64,000 bases of DNA from Anaerolineae bacterium (GTDB taxonomy: Bacteria > Chloroflexota > Anaerolineae > Aggregatilineales > UBA2796), in assembly GCA_019637615.1 (NCBI GenBank), contig JAHBVJ010000024.1:78241-142240 (forward strand), read 5' to 3'. A program made the translations under genes and the position numbers. Positions within the stretch are counted from its first letter, which is position 1. Every line of letters starts with the position of its first letter. Under the pieces are notes generated by a model, which was not told the origin of the DNA, searched no databases, and saw nothing but the letters and a program-made list of their open reading frames with translations. This document shows, one piece after another, positions 18,041 to 27,009 of the stretch.

Positions 18041-18069
18041 AGTATAACCCCGCGAGTTGAGAAAGTGAA
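18041..18069 (-). promoter_or_regulatory. Possible sigma-70 promoter of sucC
   Basis: Minus strand TTCACT (18064-18069), 17-bp spacer, TATACT (18041-18046). It lies just after a terminator hairpin of the upstream operon and about 55 bp before the sucC start. Imperfect -35. Confidence 0.4.
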
Positions 18070-18070
18070 A

Positions 18071-18100
18071 AACCCACTTTCTCAAGATGAGATGTGGGTT
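18071..18100 (-). terminator. Intrinsic terminator of the LCP/membrane-protein operon
   Basis: Minus strand stem AACCCAC/GTGGGTT followed by TTTTTC. An overlapping 11-bp inverted repeat (18057-18067 with 18075-18085) shares the central segment, so two hairpins compete; the simpler reading is a terminator followed by the sucC promoter. Confidence 0.6.
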
Positions 18101-18143
18101 CATTGGTCATATAAATGCTTGGTCGCGGGGACTTCCGGCGGGG

Positions 18144-19169
18144 TTAGTCATCCCCTTCCGCATCTTCTTCGGCCTTCTCTTGGCTGCGGCGGTTCAGGTA
18201 CGTGAAGAAGATCAACACCGAGGCGGTAGGCAGCGCCAGCGTGCCGAAGCCGAGCACGACATAGTACAGGATGTTGCCGATCAGTGTGTCTTTGTCCACG
18301 ATCAGCCCATACGCCAGCACGCCCGTCACGAAAAACACCACCGAAAACGCCACGTAATTGATCAAATTCGGCGCGGCGAACATGATCTCCGCGAGGATCG
18401 ACGGATCGTAGCCGTAGCGCTGGAAGTTCAGCGCCCAACCAACGTATGCCCCCATCGCGATGATCACTAGCAGCGGGAAAATCGGGATCAGGTTCTGCAC
18501 CATGCCGATCAGCACCGCGATGAACAAGGGCACAATCGCTACCGCACGTTCCCACCACAGCAATTCAAACTGTTTTTCGCGGATCACCCGAAAGCGCGGC
18601 CCGACGAAGAAAAACAGTAGCCCCACCGCGACCAGCAGAATCACTGCATATGTTTGCGCCGTCGCCAGCGGCACCAAGCCCCAACCCACCGCCGTTTGCA
18701 GCGGGAACCAATGCAGCCATACACCCCACAGCACGCCAATCGCCACCGCGCCGAGCAAGTGCCACGGCACCAACTGCTTTCCGCGCATCACGATCACGAA
18801 AAGCAGTAGCGCATACACACCAGCAGCAGTCTGCAAGCCAAGTCCGCGCACCAGCAGTGTCACCGGAAAGCTCACGAACACGCCGGGGTTCAACGCCGCT
18901 GCGTGGATCAACGCGTACGCCGTTCCGATCAGCAGCATCGACCCCGGATCGCGCACTTGGAAGCGCACCGTCAGATCGAGCATGATTGCCGCCAGCGCCA
19001 CATACAGGATGAGTAAGATGGGCCAATCGAAGGGGCGATGCGCGACCGGATTCTGCCACATCACCACTTCGGAGAAGGTCAGCAGCACCGCGCCTAACAG
19101 GAGTCGCAGTCCCCAGATCGGCAGTCTGGGGCGTACATCAATACGAAATTGGGGTGTCGTTTGAGCCAA
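18144..19169 (-). CDS. Multi-pass membrane protein of unknown function
   Basis: 341 residues with about ten predicted membrane helices and no recognisable catalytic motif. The C-terminus is acidic and cytoplasmic (RRSQEKAEEDAEGDD). The gene starts 20 bp after the LCP-family gene and is on the same strand, so it is likely co-transcribed with a cell-wall glycopolymer ligase. Acidic tail and helix pattern are not enough to name a family. Confident it is real because of length, codon use and operon position. Confidence 0.7.
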   Translation of the reverse strand: MAQTTPQFRIDVRPRLPIWGLRLLLGAVLLTFSEVVMWQNPVAHRPFDWPILLILYVALAAIMLDLTVRFQVRDPGSMLLIGTAYALIHAAALNPGVFVSFPVTLLVRGLGLQTAAGVYALLLFVIVMRGKQLVPWHLLGAVAIGVLWGVWLHWFPLQTAVGWGLVPLATAQTYAVILLVAVGLLFFFVGPRFRVIREKQFELLWWERAVAIVPLFIAVLIGMVQNLIPIFPLLVIIAMGAYVGWALNFQRYGYDPSILAEIMFAAPNLINYVAFSVVFFVTGVLAYGLIVDKDTLIGNILYYVVLGFGTLALPTASVLIFFTYLNRRSQEKAEEDAEGDD

Positions 19170-19189
19170 TCAATAGCCTCCTCAGCGCA

Positions 19190-20650
19190 CTATTGATTGT
19201 AGTTCGCTCCGAAGACTTGCACCAGCAGCGGGCCAAGTGAAGCACGATTCGGCACCAGCACCGACGCGCCATCCCACATCGTGGGCGTCACGAACCCGTA
19301 GTCGATCACGCCCTGCTTGATGCTCTCTGGCGGGATGTCTTTCACATACACCACTAGTTTCAGCAGTTGCTCAAGCGATAAGCCAGTCTGGATATTTCGG
19401 CTCATGCTGCCCCACAGGTTCGGCGCTTGGGCGATCAAATCCGGCAGCATATTCAAATCGAGGATTTTCCCGCGCACGGCGGTGATCACTTCTTGCTGGC
19501 GGCGGGCGCGGTCAAAATCGTTCGTCTGGTGACGTGATCGCGCATATTTCAACGCCAGATTGCCGTCCATATGCGTCAGACCAGCCGGGATATACAGCGG
19601 ATCATAGCCATAGTTCATATCTGGGTAGGCCGGATCGTTGATAGAGGTTTTCACGTCGATGTCTATCCCGCCCACCGCGTTCACCGCGTCCACCACTGTC
19701 GAGAAGTCAAACACGATGTAATCGTTGATGCGCATACCGAGGTTGTATTGCACCGTCTGCATGGCGAGTTGTGGCCCATACCCCGGCCTTGCCAATTCCC
19801 CGATCACGTAAGCCGAGTTGACGCGCTGCAAACCGTAGCCGCTGCCTACCACAGTATCGGGTGGAATATCTACATACAAATCGCGTGGGACGCTCAACAT
19901 GCCGATGCTGTGCGTGGCAGGATCGATGCTGATCAGGATCATCGAATCGGTGCGGAATGCCGTTCCCGACTCGCCCGGACGCTTATCCAAGCCCATCAAC
20001 AACACCGTGAAACGTTCCGAGCCATTCCACGGCTCGATGTGTAGATCGGGCGTCGCGGTGTAAGGCGAGAACGTCGGCAGCGGTGTTGCCGTCGTAGTCG
20101 GGTTCAAGACCGCCGCATTCGCTGTGTTTTGTGCATTCGCGCTGATCAGCCGAACGCCGATCAGTGTCCCCACGCCGAGCGTCAGCGTCAGCAGCAGCGC
20201 GCCGAGTGCCAGCGCCACCACCGACCAGTTCTGGCGCGGTGGCGCTAAAGGTGCTTGTGGCGTCGGTGCGACGACTGGCTGTGCATAATTCATAGGCGGT
20301 TGCACAGGCTTAGGTGCATATGTCGGGTACGTCTGCGGCGGGATCGGTTGTGGTGGCGGCTTCTGTTGGACAGGTGTCGGAGGCGGCTTCGGTGCGGGGA
20401 TCGAAGCTGGCAGCGTCGCCTTGACAGGGCTGTTTACCGGAATGCTGCGTGCAGGCCGGGTTTTGTTGGCGTATTCATTCGTCGTTGGGCGCGGCAAGGC
20501 GGGCTGCGTCAATTCAGCATGGCTCACCCCTTGCTGATTATCGGCTTTCGCGCTCGGCTGGTGAACTATCGTATTTGCCGGTAAATCACCATTTTCGACG
20601 GGTTCAGTGTTATTGTTGGCGGATGACAAAGGAATCGTAGGATCGTCCAT
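19190..20650 (-). CDS. LytR-CpsA-Psr (LCP) family glycopolymer transferase
   Basis: 486 residues: a cytoplasmic Pro-rich N-terminus (1-140, PKPPPTPVQQKPPPQPIPPQ), one membrane helix (about 145-172), a short linker, and an LCP catalytic domain (about 208-440). Visible motifs: LLMGLDKRPGE, FRTDSMILISIDPATHSIGMLSVPRDLYVDIP with the conserved Arg/Asp residues that bind the polyprenyl pyrophosphate, and ALKYARSRHQTNDFDRARRQQEVI. LCP enzymes move lipid-linked glycans to the cell wall or envelope. The long Pro-rich intracellular tail is unusual but known in Chloroflexota proteins. Confidence 0.9.
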   Translation of the reverse strand: MDDPTIPLSSANNNTEPVENGDLPANTIVHQPSAKADNQQGVSHAELTQPALPRPTTNEYANKTRPARSIPVNSPVKATLPASIPAPKPPPTPVQQKPPPQPIPPQTYPTYAPKPVQPPMNYAQPVVAPTPQAPLAPPRQNWSVVALALGALLLTLTLGVGTLIGVRLISANAQNTANAAVLNPTTTATPLPTFSPYTATPDLHIEPWNGSERFTVLLMGLDKRPGESGTAFRTDSMILISIDPATHSIGMLSVPRDLYVDIPPDTVVGSGYGLQRVNSAYVIGELARPGYGPQLAMQTVQYNLGMRINDYIVFDFSTVVDAVNAVGGIDIDVKTSINDPAYPDMNYGYDPLYIPAGLTHMDGNLALKYARSRHQTNDFDRARRQQEVITAVRGKILDLNMLPDLIAQAPNLWGSMSRNIQTGLSLEQLLKLVVYVKDIPPESIKQGVIDYGFVTPTMWDGASVLVPNRASLGPLLVQVFGANYNQ

Positions 20651-20781
20651 CGAAACCTCAACAGGATGCGTTCAATTTTGCTATTCTACAATAGTCCGCC
20701 AAGCCTTCCTCAACGACTGGACAACGCCCTATTCACTGATATACGCTTGGAATGGTACGCATCGACGGCGCTTTCCCTATC

Positions 20782-23346
20782 CTACTGGATCGAGAACTTA
20801 TAGAGATAGACGTAATCTCCAATCATCTCATCGTCTTTCATAACGGGCAAGCGCGCAAAACTGATCGGGTCGAACAACCCGACGCGCAGTTCGTAATCGC
20901 CGCGTGGCGCGTCCTTCGTCAGCCGCAACCGCCGATCATCGGAGATGTATTCGTCTGCTTGCCACAACCGTGTCGGGTATGCCACGTTGAAATGCGCTCC
21001 CGGCACGTTTTCCCATACGGCTGTCGCTCCATCAACTGGCTGCCCGCTCCATTCCGCGATCAGGTGGTTATTTTTCGCGTCCCACACATGAATATAGATG
21101 CTGTACTCGATGTCACTCGGCTTCAGCGCACGGAACACCAGCGTCAGCGGGAAGCTCTCACCCGGATGTCCGACCGCCGTCCCTAGCGAATACCCTTCCA
21201 GCACGGCGAAATCCCCGATCTGCACATTCAATGCGCCGCCGAACGATGGCGCTTTGAAGCGCTCCGTATTCAAGATCGTGTACGCTGAAAACCGGAAATT
21301 ACCATCGTCAGTCGTGAACGCACGCTGCATGGCGTTGCTGCGCGTCAACGAGCGCAAAATCTGGTTGTACAGCTTGCCTTCGTAGTCATACAACCGCTGC
21401 CCCGGCGAACTGTCGATGAAATAGTCCACGTCCGCGACCTCATCCAACTGGGTCGGGTACCAATCGCCGCGAATATCGGAGTCGGGGAAGAAGAAGCCCA
21501 GTCGCAGTTCGCCCGGCGCTACGATCTTCAACGGGCGCTTGAGTTCGGCTTGGCGGGCGCGCAAAAACTGCACCAAGTCCATCAGCGCGGGGTTGCCATA
21601 CGCCACTTTAGCGTCATCATCCGGCAGTGTTCCAGCCAGCGCAGGGCGCAGTCCGCTCAACACGCCGATCCATCCCGGCAGCGCCAATGCCACGATGATC
21701 ACCGCCGCCGCCAACCGTGCCGCCCGCACCGCGCTGATCGTCATCTGCCGACGGATCGCCTCCATCAGCGCCGCGATCAGGACGCATAGCAGCGGCACAA
21801 TCGCGAAGCTCAACCGGAAGTGATACGAATACGACCAGAACCACGTCACGCCATACGGGAGCGCGAACGCCGCGATCAGCAGCAGCCTCCCGCGCACCCG
21901 TGCCTCGATCCGCCGCCACAACGGGATCGCCGCCCACGCCAAGCACGCCATCCCGCCGAGGATCGCCGCCCACGCTAAGCCGACCATGATCGGGTGGCTC
22001 AAATCAGGTAAGTGGCTCAGATCAGGATGCCGGAACGTGATCACGATCTGCCCCGCCAGCATCCGTCCCAATTCCTCGAAGCTAGGTATTCGCCATCCAA
22101 ACGCCGACGGCACGATCCCGATTATCAACAGCGCCGCGCCGATGAGCGCCAGCCGCACGCGCTCCCGCTTCAACGCCACCAGCAGCGCCAGCCCTAGCCC
22201 GATCAGCAGCAGCCAGCCTAATTCCTGACCGGATCGCTGTGCCTCGCCCTGCCAGTAGCCCGCAGGCAGCACAAGTGGCGGCAGTCCCACCAGCACATTG
22301 CGGATGTACCACATCCCGCCCATCGGCGCGCCCACCACCAGCGCCACTATCGCCAATTCCGTCACCGACAAGCCAACCCAAAATCGTTGCCCTCTCGGTT
22401 GCCCCTCGTTGCGAAGCGGAGAGGGGGGCAGGGGGTGAGGTTTCTTAAAGAACCCCACCACTCCCACCGCCGCGATCAACCCCAAACTCTCGATCAGCGC
22501 ACCCGCTGTCGGTTTCGTCCACAACGCCGCGCCGAGCATTAATCCGCTGAGCACCGCATAACGGAACTGCCGTTCCCGATACGCCGCGATGAAAAATGCC
22601 GCCGTCGCCGTGAAGTACAACGTCACCGGCACTTCCAGATCACCGAATTGGCTCCATACAGCGTGCTGTGGATACAACGCCCACAGCGCCGCCGTCAGCA
22701 GCCCAACGCGCCGATTGAACAGTTTCGCGCCGAGCAAGTACGCCATCAACATGCTGCCAAGTGCGAAGAACGGCACCACCACCCGCGCCGCGTGATCATT
22801 GATCCCGCCCCACACAAGCTGCATGAACGTGTAACTTAGCGGCACCAACTGCGGATAGTAGCCCATCGTCTTGGGGATCACGCCGTTGAGCATGAACACT
22901 TTCGCGTTGTAGCCATACACCCAGAATTCGTCATACGTCGCGAAAGGCCAATACGCGCTGTTCCACACCCGCAGCAGCACCGCGATCCCGATCACCGCGA
23001 TCAGCGCCACATCGACCATCGTCCACGCTTCACGCGGATCACGTGCCGCTACGCCGCGCGCCCGCACCACCATCATCAGCGCCACGCCGATCACTGCCAC
23101 CACCACCGACGCGATCACCGCGTTTGCCGCGCTAAATGTGCCGAACGTGCCGACGAAAAACAGTGTAGTCGTCGTCAGGGCGGGGCCAAGCGCCATTGCC
23201 GTCGCGATCACGATCACGGGGCGTCGCCAATCTGCGCGCGGCAGCAGCGCCAGCGCCCACGGCATCCCCACGCCGCAGAAAAACCATACGATGGCGGGCA
23301 GCAAAATCAAAGTTGGCAGCAGCCATTCAGGGATCGCGAACGGCAT
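20782..23346 (-). CDS. Large GT39/ArnT-like membrane glycosyltransferase
   Basis: About 854 residues from the ATG at 23346, which has GGAG nine bases upstream; an in-frame start at 23370 would add eight residues with no better signal. About 13 membrane spans fill residues 5-560. The first large loop has SAYWPFATYDEFWVYGYNAK, where the YDE acidic pair corresponds to the GT39 catalytic Asp. The C-terminal 280 residues are a soluble domain. Likely adds sugars from polyprenyl-phosphate carriers to envelope glycans or proteins. Upstream of the LCP gene on the same strand (131-bp gap). Confidence 0.75.
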   Translation of the reverse strand: MPFAIPEWLLPTLILLPAIVWFFCGVGMPWALALLPRADWRRPVIVIATAMALGPALTTTTLFFVGTFGTFSAANAVIASVVVAVIGVALMMVVRARGVAARDPREAWTMVDVALIAVIGIAVLLRVWNSAYWPFATYDEFWVYGYNAKVFMLNGVIPKTMGYYPQLVPLSYTFMQLVWGGINDHAARVVVPFFALGSMLMAYLLGAKLFNRRVGLLTAALWALYPQHAVWSQFGDLEVPVTLYFTATAAFFIAAYRERQFRYAVLSGLMLGAALWTKPTAGALIESLGLIAAVGVVGFFKKPHPLPPSPLRNEGQPRGQRFWVGLSVTELAIVALVVGAPMGGMWYIRNVLVGLPPLVLPAGYWQGEAQRSGQELGWLLLIGLGLALLVALKRERVRLALIGAALLIIGIVPSAFGWRIPSFEELGRMLAGQIVITFRHPDLSHLPDLSHPIMVGLAWAAILGGMACLAWAAIPLWRRIEARVRGRLLLIAAFALPYGVTWFWSYSYHFRLSFAIVPLLCVLIAALMEAIRRQMTISAVRAARLAAAVIIVALALPGWIGVLSGLRPALAGTLPDDDAKVAYGNPALMDLVQFLRARQAELKRPLKIVAPGELRLGFFFPDSDIRGDWYPTQLDEVADVDYFIDSSPGQRLYDYEGKLYNQILRSLTRSNAMQRAFTTDDGNFRFSAYTILNTERFKAPSFGGALNVQIGDFAVLEGYSLGTAVGHPGESFPLTLVFRALKPSDIEYSIYIHVWDAKNNHLIAEWSGQPVDGATAVWENVPGAHFNVAYPTRLWQADEYISDDRRLRLTKDAPRGDYELRVGLFDPISFARLPVMKDDEMIGDYVYLYKFSIQ

Positions 23347-23566
23347 CAGGCTATCTCCGTGATGAAGCAAACGTAGCCGATAAGCATAAAGCCTAGATTA
23401 TCGCTGTCAACGCACCATTCACCGCCGATGCATCGCCGCCTCCCGCATGGCTTACGAATCCAAAGAAGCCGAACTTGATTTGTGGAGATTAACAAGATGT
23501 ACTATTGCTTTATTTTCATTTCGAGTGTAATATTCGTCTATTAATTTCGATTTGAAAGAGGGTTAT

Positions 23567-24037
23567 GTGGATCGCCTAGATTTAAAAGCTCTCGAAACCC
23601 TAGTTGAACAGGGGCGCATCACGTGGGCAGAATTGGCCTCCGTGCTTGGCCTCTCCGCGCCCGCCGCTGCCGACCGTGTGCGCCAATTGGAAAACACGGG
23701 CGTCATCCTGCATTATGCCGCCATCCTCGATCCCACCTCGTTAGGCTTCAACCTGACAGCCTTCATCGCCGTCTCGATGGATCGCCCGCGCAATCGTGAA
23801 GCCTTTCTGGAAGCCATCCAGAACATGCCGGAAATTCAGGAATGCCACCACGTTGCGGGCGATGATGACTATCTGCTGAAAGTGCGCTGCATCAACACGC
23901 GCCATCTGGATTGGCTGCTCACCGAGCAGATCAAGAGCATCGAAGGCGTCACGCGTACCCGCACGACCATCGTGCTCAACACCTACAAAGAGACGGCCTC
24001 GTTACCACTGCCGCAGCAGCTCAGTTATCAGGACTAG
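23567..24037 (+). CDS. Lrp/AsnC-family transcriptional regulator
   Basis: About 156 residues. N-terminal winged helix-turn-helix (LDLKALETLVEQGRITWAELASVLGLSAPAAADRVRQLENTGVILHYAAILDP) and C-terminal RAM/AsnC ligand-binding domain (IQNMPEIQECHHVAGDDDYLLKVR, TTIVLNTYKE). The GTG at 23567 (GAGGG 4 bases before) is favoured; a TTG at 23552 would add five residues. Feast/famine regulators respond to amino acids. The LysE-type exporter gene starts 10 bp downstream, so this regulator probably controls amino acid export, as in other lrp-lysE pairs. Confidence 0.9.
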   Translation: MDRLDLKALETLVEQGRITWAELASVLGLSAPAAADRVRQLENTGVILHYAAILDPTSLGFNLTAFIAVSMDRPRNREAFLEAIQNMPEIQECHHVAGDDDYLLKVRCINTRHLDWLLTEQIKSIEGVTRTRTTIVLNTYKETASLPLPQQLSYQD

Positions 24038-24047
24038 GGGGAACAAC

Positions 24048-24671
24048 ATGGATGGCTTTTTCCGTGGGGCGCTGATCGGCTTCTCCATCGCCGCGCCCGT
24101 CGGACAGATCGGCATTTTGTGCATCCGCCGCACCTTGGCGGAAGGTCGCGTCGTCGGGTTGGTGTCAGGCGCGGGTGCCGCCACTGCCGATCTGTTTTAT
24201 GGCTTCGTCGCCGCCTTCGGGATCACCCTGATCAGCGGCTTCATTCAGCATCCCGTCGTGCAAGTACTCGTCAAACTCTTCGGCGGTCTATTCCTGTGCT
24301 ATCTCGGCTACACTATTTTCCGCTCGACGCCCGCCGAGAACAGCACGTCCGAAGTCGCCACGCGCAACCTTGCGGGAGCTTACGTCTCTACCTTCGCGCT
24401 GACCATCACCAATCCCGCCACCATCGTCCTCTATAGCAGCGTCTTCGCCACCCTCAGCGTCACGCAGGGCGATTACTGGCTTGCCGCGCTGATCGTGCTC
24501 GGCGTTTTCAGCGGATCGATGTTGTGGTGGGTCATCCTCAGTTTTGGGGTCGGTTTTCTGCGTACCCGCCTGACTCCGCAATTGCTGCGCTGGATCAACA
24601 TGGCCTCTGGGCTGGTGCTCGTCGGGATCGGCCTCCTAGCGCTGATCAACCTCATCCCGAAGGCTGCTTAA
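24048..24671 (+). CDS. LysE/RhtB-family amino acid exporter
   Basis: 207 residues, six membrane helices. The N-terminus FFRGALIGFSIAAPVGQIGILCIRRTLAEGRVVGLVSGAGAATADLFYG is the LysE signature (APVGP-like, G-x-G-x3-D). It sits 10 bp after an Lrp-type regulator. It exports amino acids or related metabolites through the cytoplasmic membrane; which one cannot be told. Its last 20 bases overlap the convergent phosphatase gene. Confidence 0.88.
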   Translation: MDGFFRGALIGFSIAAPVGQIGILCIRRTLAEGRVVGLVSGAGAATADLFYGFVAAFGITLISGFIQHPVVQVLVKLFGGLFLCYLGYTIFRSTPAENSTSEVATRNLAGAYVSTFALTITNPATIVLYSSVFATLSVTQGDYWLAALIVLGVFSGSMLWWVILSFGVGFLRTRLTPQLLRWINMASGLVLVGIGLLALINLIPKAA

Positions 24672-25431
24672 ACAGCGCCAGTGTCGCCTCTTTCAAGGCC
24701 GCGTTGGTCGCCACGCTGTCGTGACCGTAGATCGTTGGCGTCCCTTGCCAGTCGGTGAAACTGCCACCCGCTTCCTCAAGGATCACTTGCAGCGGCGCGC
24801 AGTCCCACACCTTCATGGCGGCGTCCAACATGATCTCGGCGCGTCCGGTGGCGACCAGCGCATAGCCATAAGCATCGCCCCATGTGCGCTGGATGCGTGT
24901 CTCCGTCGCCAGCCGATCCCAGATCGCGTGCCAATCACGCCCGCGTGAGTTTGGCGGTTCGCTGGCAAGCAAACACGCATCCGCCAGCTTGTCCACGCTG
25001 GATACATGCGCCCGCCGCCCGTTCCAATAGCAACCCATGCCCTGCGCTGCGTAGATCGTTTCGTTCAGCGCGGGGAAATGCGCGATTCCCACCAATGGCT
25101 TGCGATCTTTCACCAGCGCCAGCAGCACCGCGTAAAACGGCACGCCGTGAATGAACGACTTGGTGCCGTCGATCGGATCGATGATCCACGTATAATCCGA
25201 CTCCGCCGCGCCGAATTCCTCCCCGATAATGCCGTGCGTGGGCCACTGCTTGCCGATCTGGTGTCGCAGCAACTGCTCGGCTTCCTTATCGGCCACCGTC
25301 ACGGGGCTGTTGTCCGATTTCGTTTCGACGGGCACGGGTGTCTGAAAATACCGCAGCGTGACGTGCCCCGCTTGCCATGTCGCTTCCAACGCGAACTCAA
25401 GCGCCGACTGCAATGAAAATGGATGCTCCAT
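24652..25431 (-). CDS. Inositol-monophosphatase-family phosphatase (possibly histidinol-phosphatase)
   Basis: 259 residues from the ATG at 25431 (GGGAG upstream); a longer open frame to 25494 is not needed. IMPase motifs: GEEFGAAES (metal Glu), WIIDPIDGTKSFIHGVPFYAVLLALV (metal Asp pair) and KVWDCAPLQVILEEAGGSFTDWQG. Mg-dependent sugar or amino-alcohol phosphatase. The compact DGTKSFIHGVP form is common in HisN-type histidinol phosphatases, but no his gene is nearby. 20-bp tail-to-tail overlap with the exporter gene. Confidence 0.85.
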   Translation of the reverse strand: MEHPFSLQSALEFALEATWQAGHVTLRYFQTPVPVETKSDNSPVTVADKEAEQLLRHQIGKQWPTHGIIGEEFGAAESDYTWIIDPIDGTKSFIHGVPFYAVLLALVKDRKPLVGIAHFPALNETIYAAQGMGCYWNGRRAHVSSVDKLADACLLASEPPNSRGRDWHAIWDRLATETRIQRTWGDAYGYALVATGRAEIMLDAAMKVWDCAPLQVILEEAGGSFTDWQGTPTIYGHDSVATNAALKEATLALFKQPSG

Positions 25432-25563
25432 GTGATGCTCCCATGTGTTGTGCCATTTCGAAAACAAAAACATCAATCTAAACACAAATCGCAATTCATA
25501 ATTTTTATCACAAGAAAATGTATTTCTTATCGCGCAGTGAGATTTATGACGTATAAAGGGCGA

Positions 25564-25776
25564 TTACTTGCTATTCATCGCTTCAAAAATCTCACGCATT
25601 TCTTCGTCGGTGGAATCACCGCGAAATTCGTTAGCGATGTCAGCAAATTCCTGCATCCATTCTTCCACTGTACGTGGCGTAAGTTTTTCTTGAGTTCCGG
25701 CTAGATGTGCTTTCACTATTTCGCGATCTTCGGGCGATAACTGGTCTATCGCTTCCAAGAGTTGATCCAAATCCAT
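25564..25776 (-). CDS. Small acidic protein of unknown function
   Basis: 70 residues. The start is the second ATG at 25776, with GAGGA eight bases upstream; the first ATG (25782) is too close. Predicted all-helical, acidic: DLDQLLEAIDQLSPEDREIVKAHL, then TVEEWMQEFADIANEFRG. The LSPEDREIV segment resembles small antitoxin-like or addiction-associated proteins, but no toxin gene is next to it. AT-richer than neighbours. Function unknown. Confidence 0.6.
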   Translation of the reverse strand: MDLDQLLEAIDQLSPEDREIVKAHLAGTQEKLTPRTVEEWMQEFADIANEFRGDSTDEEMREIFEAMNSK

Positions 25777-25884
25777 TATCATCGTCCTCGGTAATTTGCC
25801 ACTTCGATCATATCATCGGAACCATTTAGGGTAAATTATGCTCGTTTTCCGTTTCTCTAGTCGTGATGATAGGCGTTCAATCTA

Positions 25885-26991
25885 ATGCTTAACTCCTCTG
25901 CGTTCGCTGCTGACCTGCTGCGCTGGTATCACGCTTCCGCTGCCGATCTCCCGTGGCGTCGTGACAACAACCCCTATTACGTCTGGCTATCCGAGATCAT
26001 GTTGCAGCAAACGCAGGTCACCGCCGTGATTCCCTATTTCGAACGTTTCCTTGCGGCCTTCCCCACCGTGCAAGCCCTAGCCGCTGCGCCGCTGGATTCC
26101 GTGCTCAAACAGTGGGAAGGGCTTGGCTACTACAGCCGCGCTCGCAATCTCCACAAAGCCGCCCGCCAGATCGTGGATCACTATCACGGCGAATTCCCCA
26201 CCACAGCGGCGGAACTCGCCAAACTACCGGGGATCGGACGCTATACTGCCAATGCCATCGCCAGTATCAGCTTTGGCGAACCTGTTGCCGTGCTCGATGG
26301 CAATGTGATGCGCGTCCTCACGCGGATCGAGGACATTCCCGACGACATCACCCGCACCGCCACGCAAAAACGCCTCTGGGGCATCGCGCAAAGCCTCGTC
26401 CCTGCCGAACGGGCGGGCGATTACAACCAAGCCATGATGGAACTAGGGCGCACGCTTTGCCGTCCGCGCCAACCGCTCTGTCTGTTATGTCCGGTTGCCT
26501 CGTACTGTTTGGCGCTACTTGAAGGCACACAGAATCAGCGCCCCGTCAAAGCGCCGAAGGCCGAGACACCGCATTACAACGTCGCGGCAGGCGTGATCTA
26601 TGAACCGTCGGGACGTTTCCTGATCGCGCAGCGTCCGGCGGAAGGCTTACTCGGCGGCTTGTGGGAATTCCCCGGCGGCAAACAGGAACCCGACGAATCC
26701 TTGCCCGATTGCCTCAAGCGCGAATTGATGGAAGAACTCGCCATTCAGGTTGAGGTAGGCGAATTGGTGACGGTGGTCAGGCACGCCTTCACGCATTTCA
26801 AGATCACCCTTCACGCTTTCGAGTGCCGCCATCTCAGCGGTGAACCACAAACCATCGGCTGCGCGGCGTGGCGTTGGGTCACCCTTGCCGATCTCGATCA
26901 ATTCGCCTTCGGACGCGCCGATCAGCATGTGATCACAGCTTTGCGTCGCTCACAATCAGGCGGAACCGTGCTAGAATCCCGCCCCACCTGA
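25885..26991 (+). CDS. mutY: A/G-specific adenine DNA glycosylase
   Basis: 368 residues. Catalytic Glu37 in LSEIMLQQTQVTAVIPYFERF, helix-hairpin-helix LPGIGRYTANAIASISFGEPVAVLDGNVMRVL with the active-site Asp, and a 4Fe-4S cluster site C-X6-C-X2-C-X5-C (CRPRQPLCLLCPVASYC, from about residue 192). The C-terminal NUDIX-like domain (GGLWEFPGGKQEPDESLPDCLKRELMEEL) reads 8-oxoG. It removes adenine opposite 8-oxoguanine. First gene of a plus-strand run with the polymerase, GNAT and cupin genes. Confidence 0.95.
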   Translation: MLNSSAFAADLLRWYHASAADLPWRRDNNPYYVWLSEIMLQQTQVTAVIPYFERFLAAFPTVQALAAAPLDSVLKQWEGLGYYSRARNLHKAARQIVDHYHGEFPTTAAELAKLPGIGRYTANAIASISFGEPVAVLDGNVMRVLTRIEDIPDDITRTATQKRLWGIAQSLVPAERAGDYNQAMMELGRTLCRPRQPLCLLCPVASYCLALLEGTQNQRPVKAPKAETPHYNVAAGVIYEPSGRFLIAQRPAEGLLGGLWEFPGGKQEPDESLPDCLKRELMEELAIQVEVGELVTVVRHAFTHFKITLHAFECRHLSGEPQTIGCAAWRWVTLADLDQFAFGRADQHVITALRRSQSGGTVLESRPT

Positions 26992-27009
26992 TCATCTTTT
27001 GGAGCTTTC

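Noticed and set aside
18057..18100. Two overlapping hairpins before sucC as a riboswitch
   Set aside because: A terminator of the upstream operon followed by a separate sucC promoter explains the sequence; no known aptamer motif seen.
17988..18110. Longer N-terminal start for SucC (41 extra residues)
   Set aside because: The extension has no SucC similarity, while GTG at 17987 has GGAGGA at correct spacing and gives the family N-terminus.
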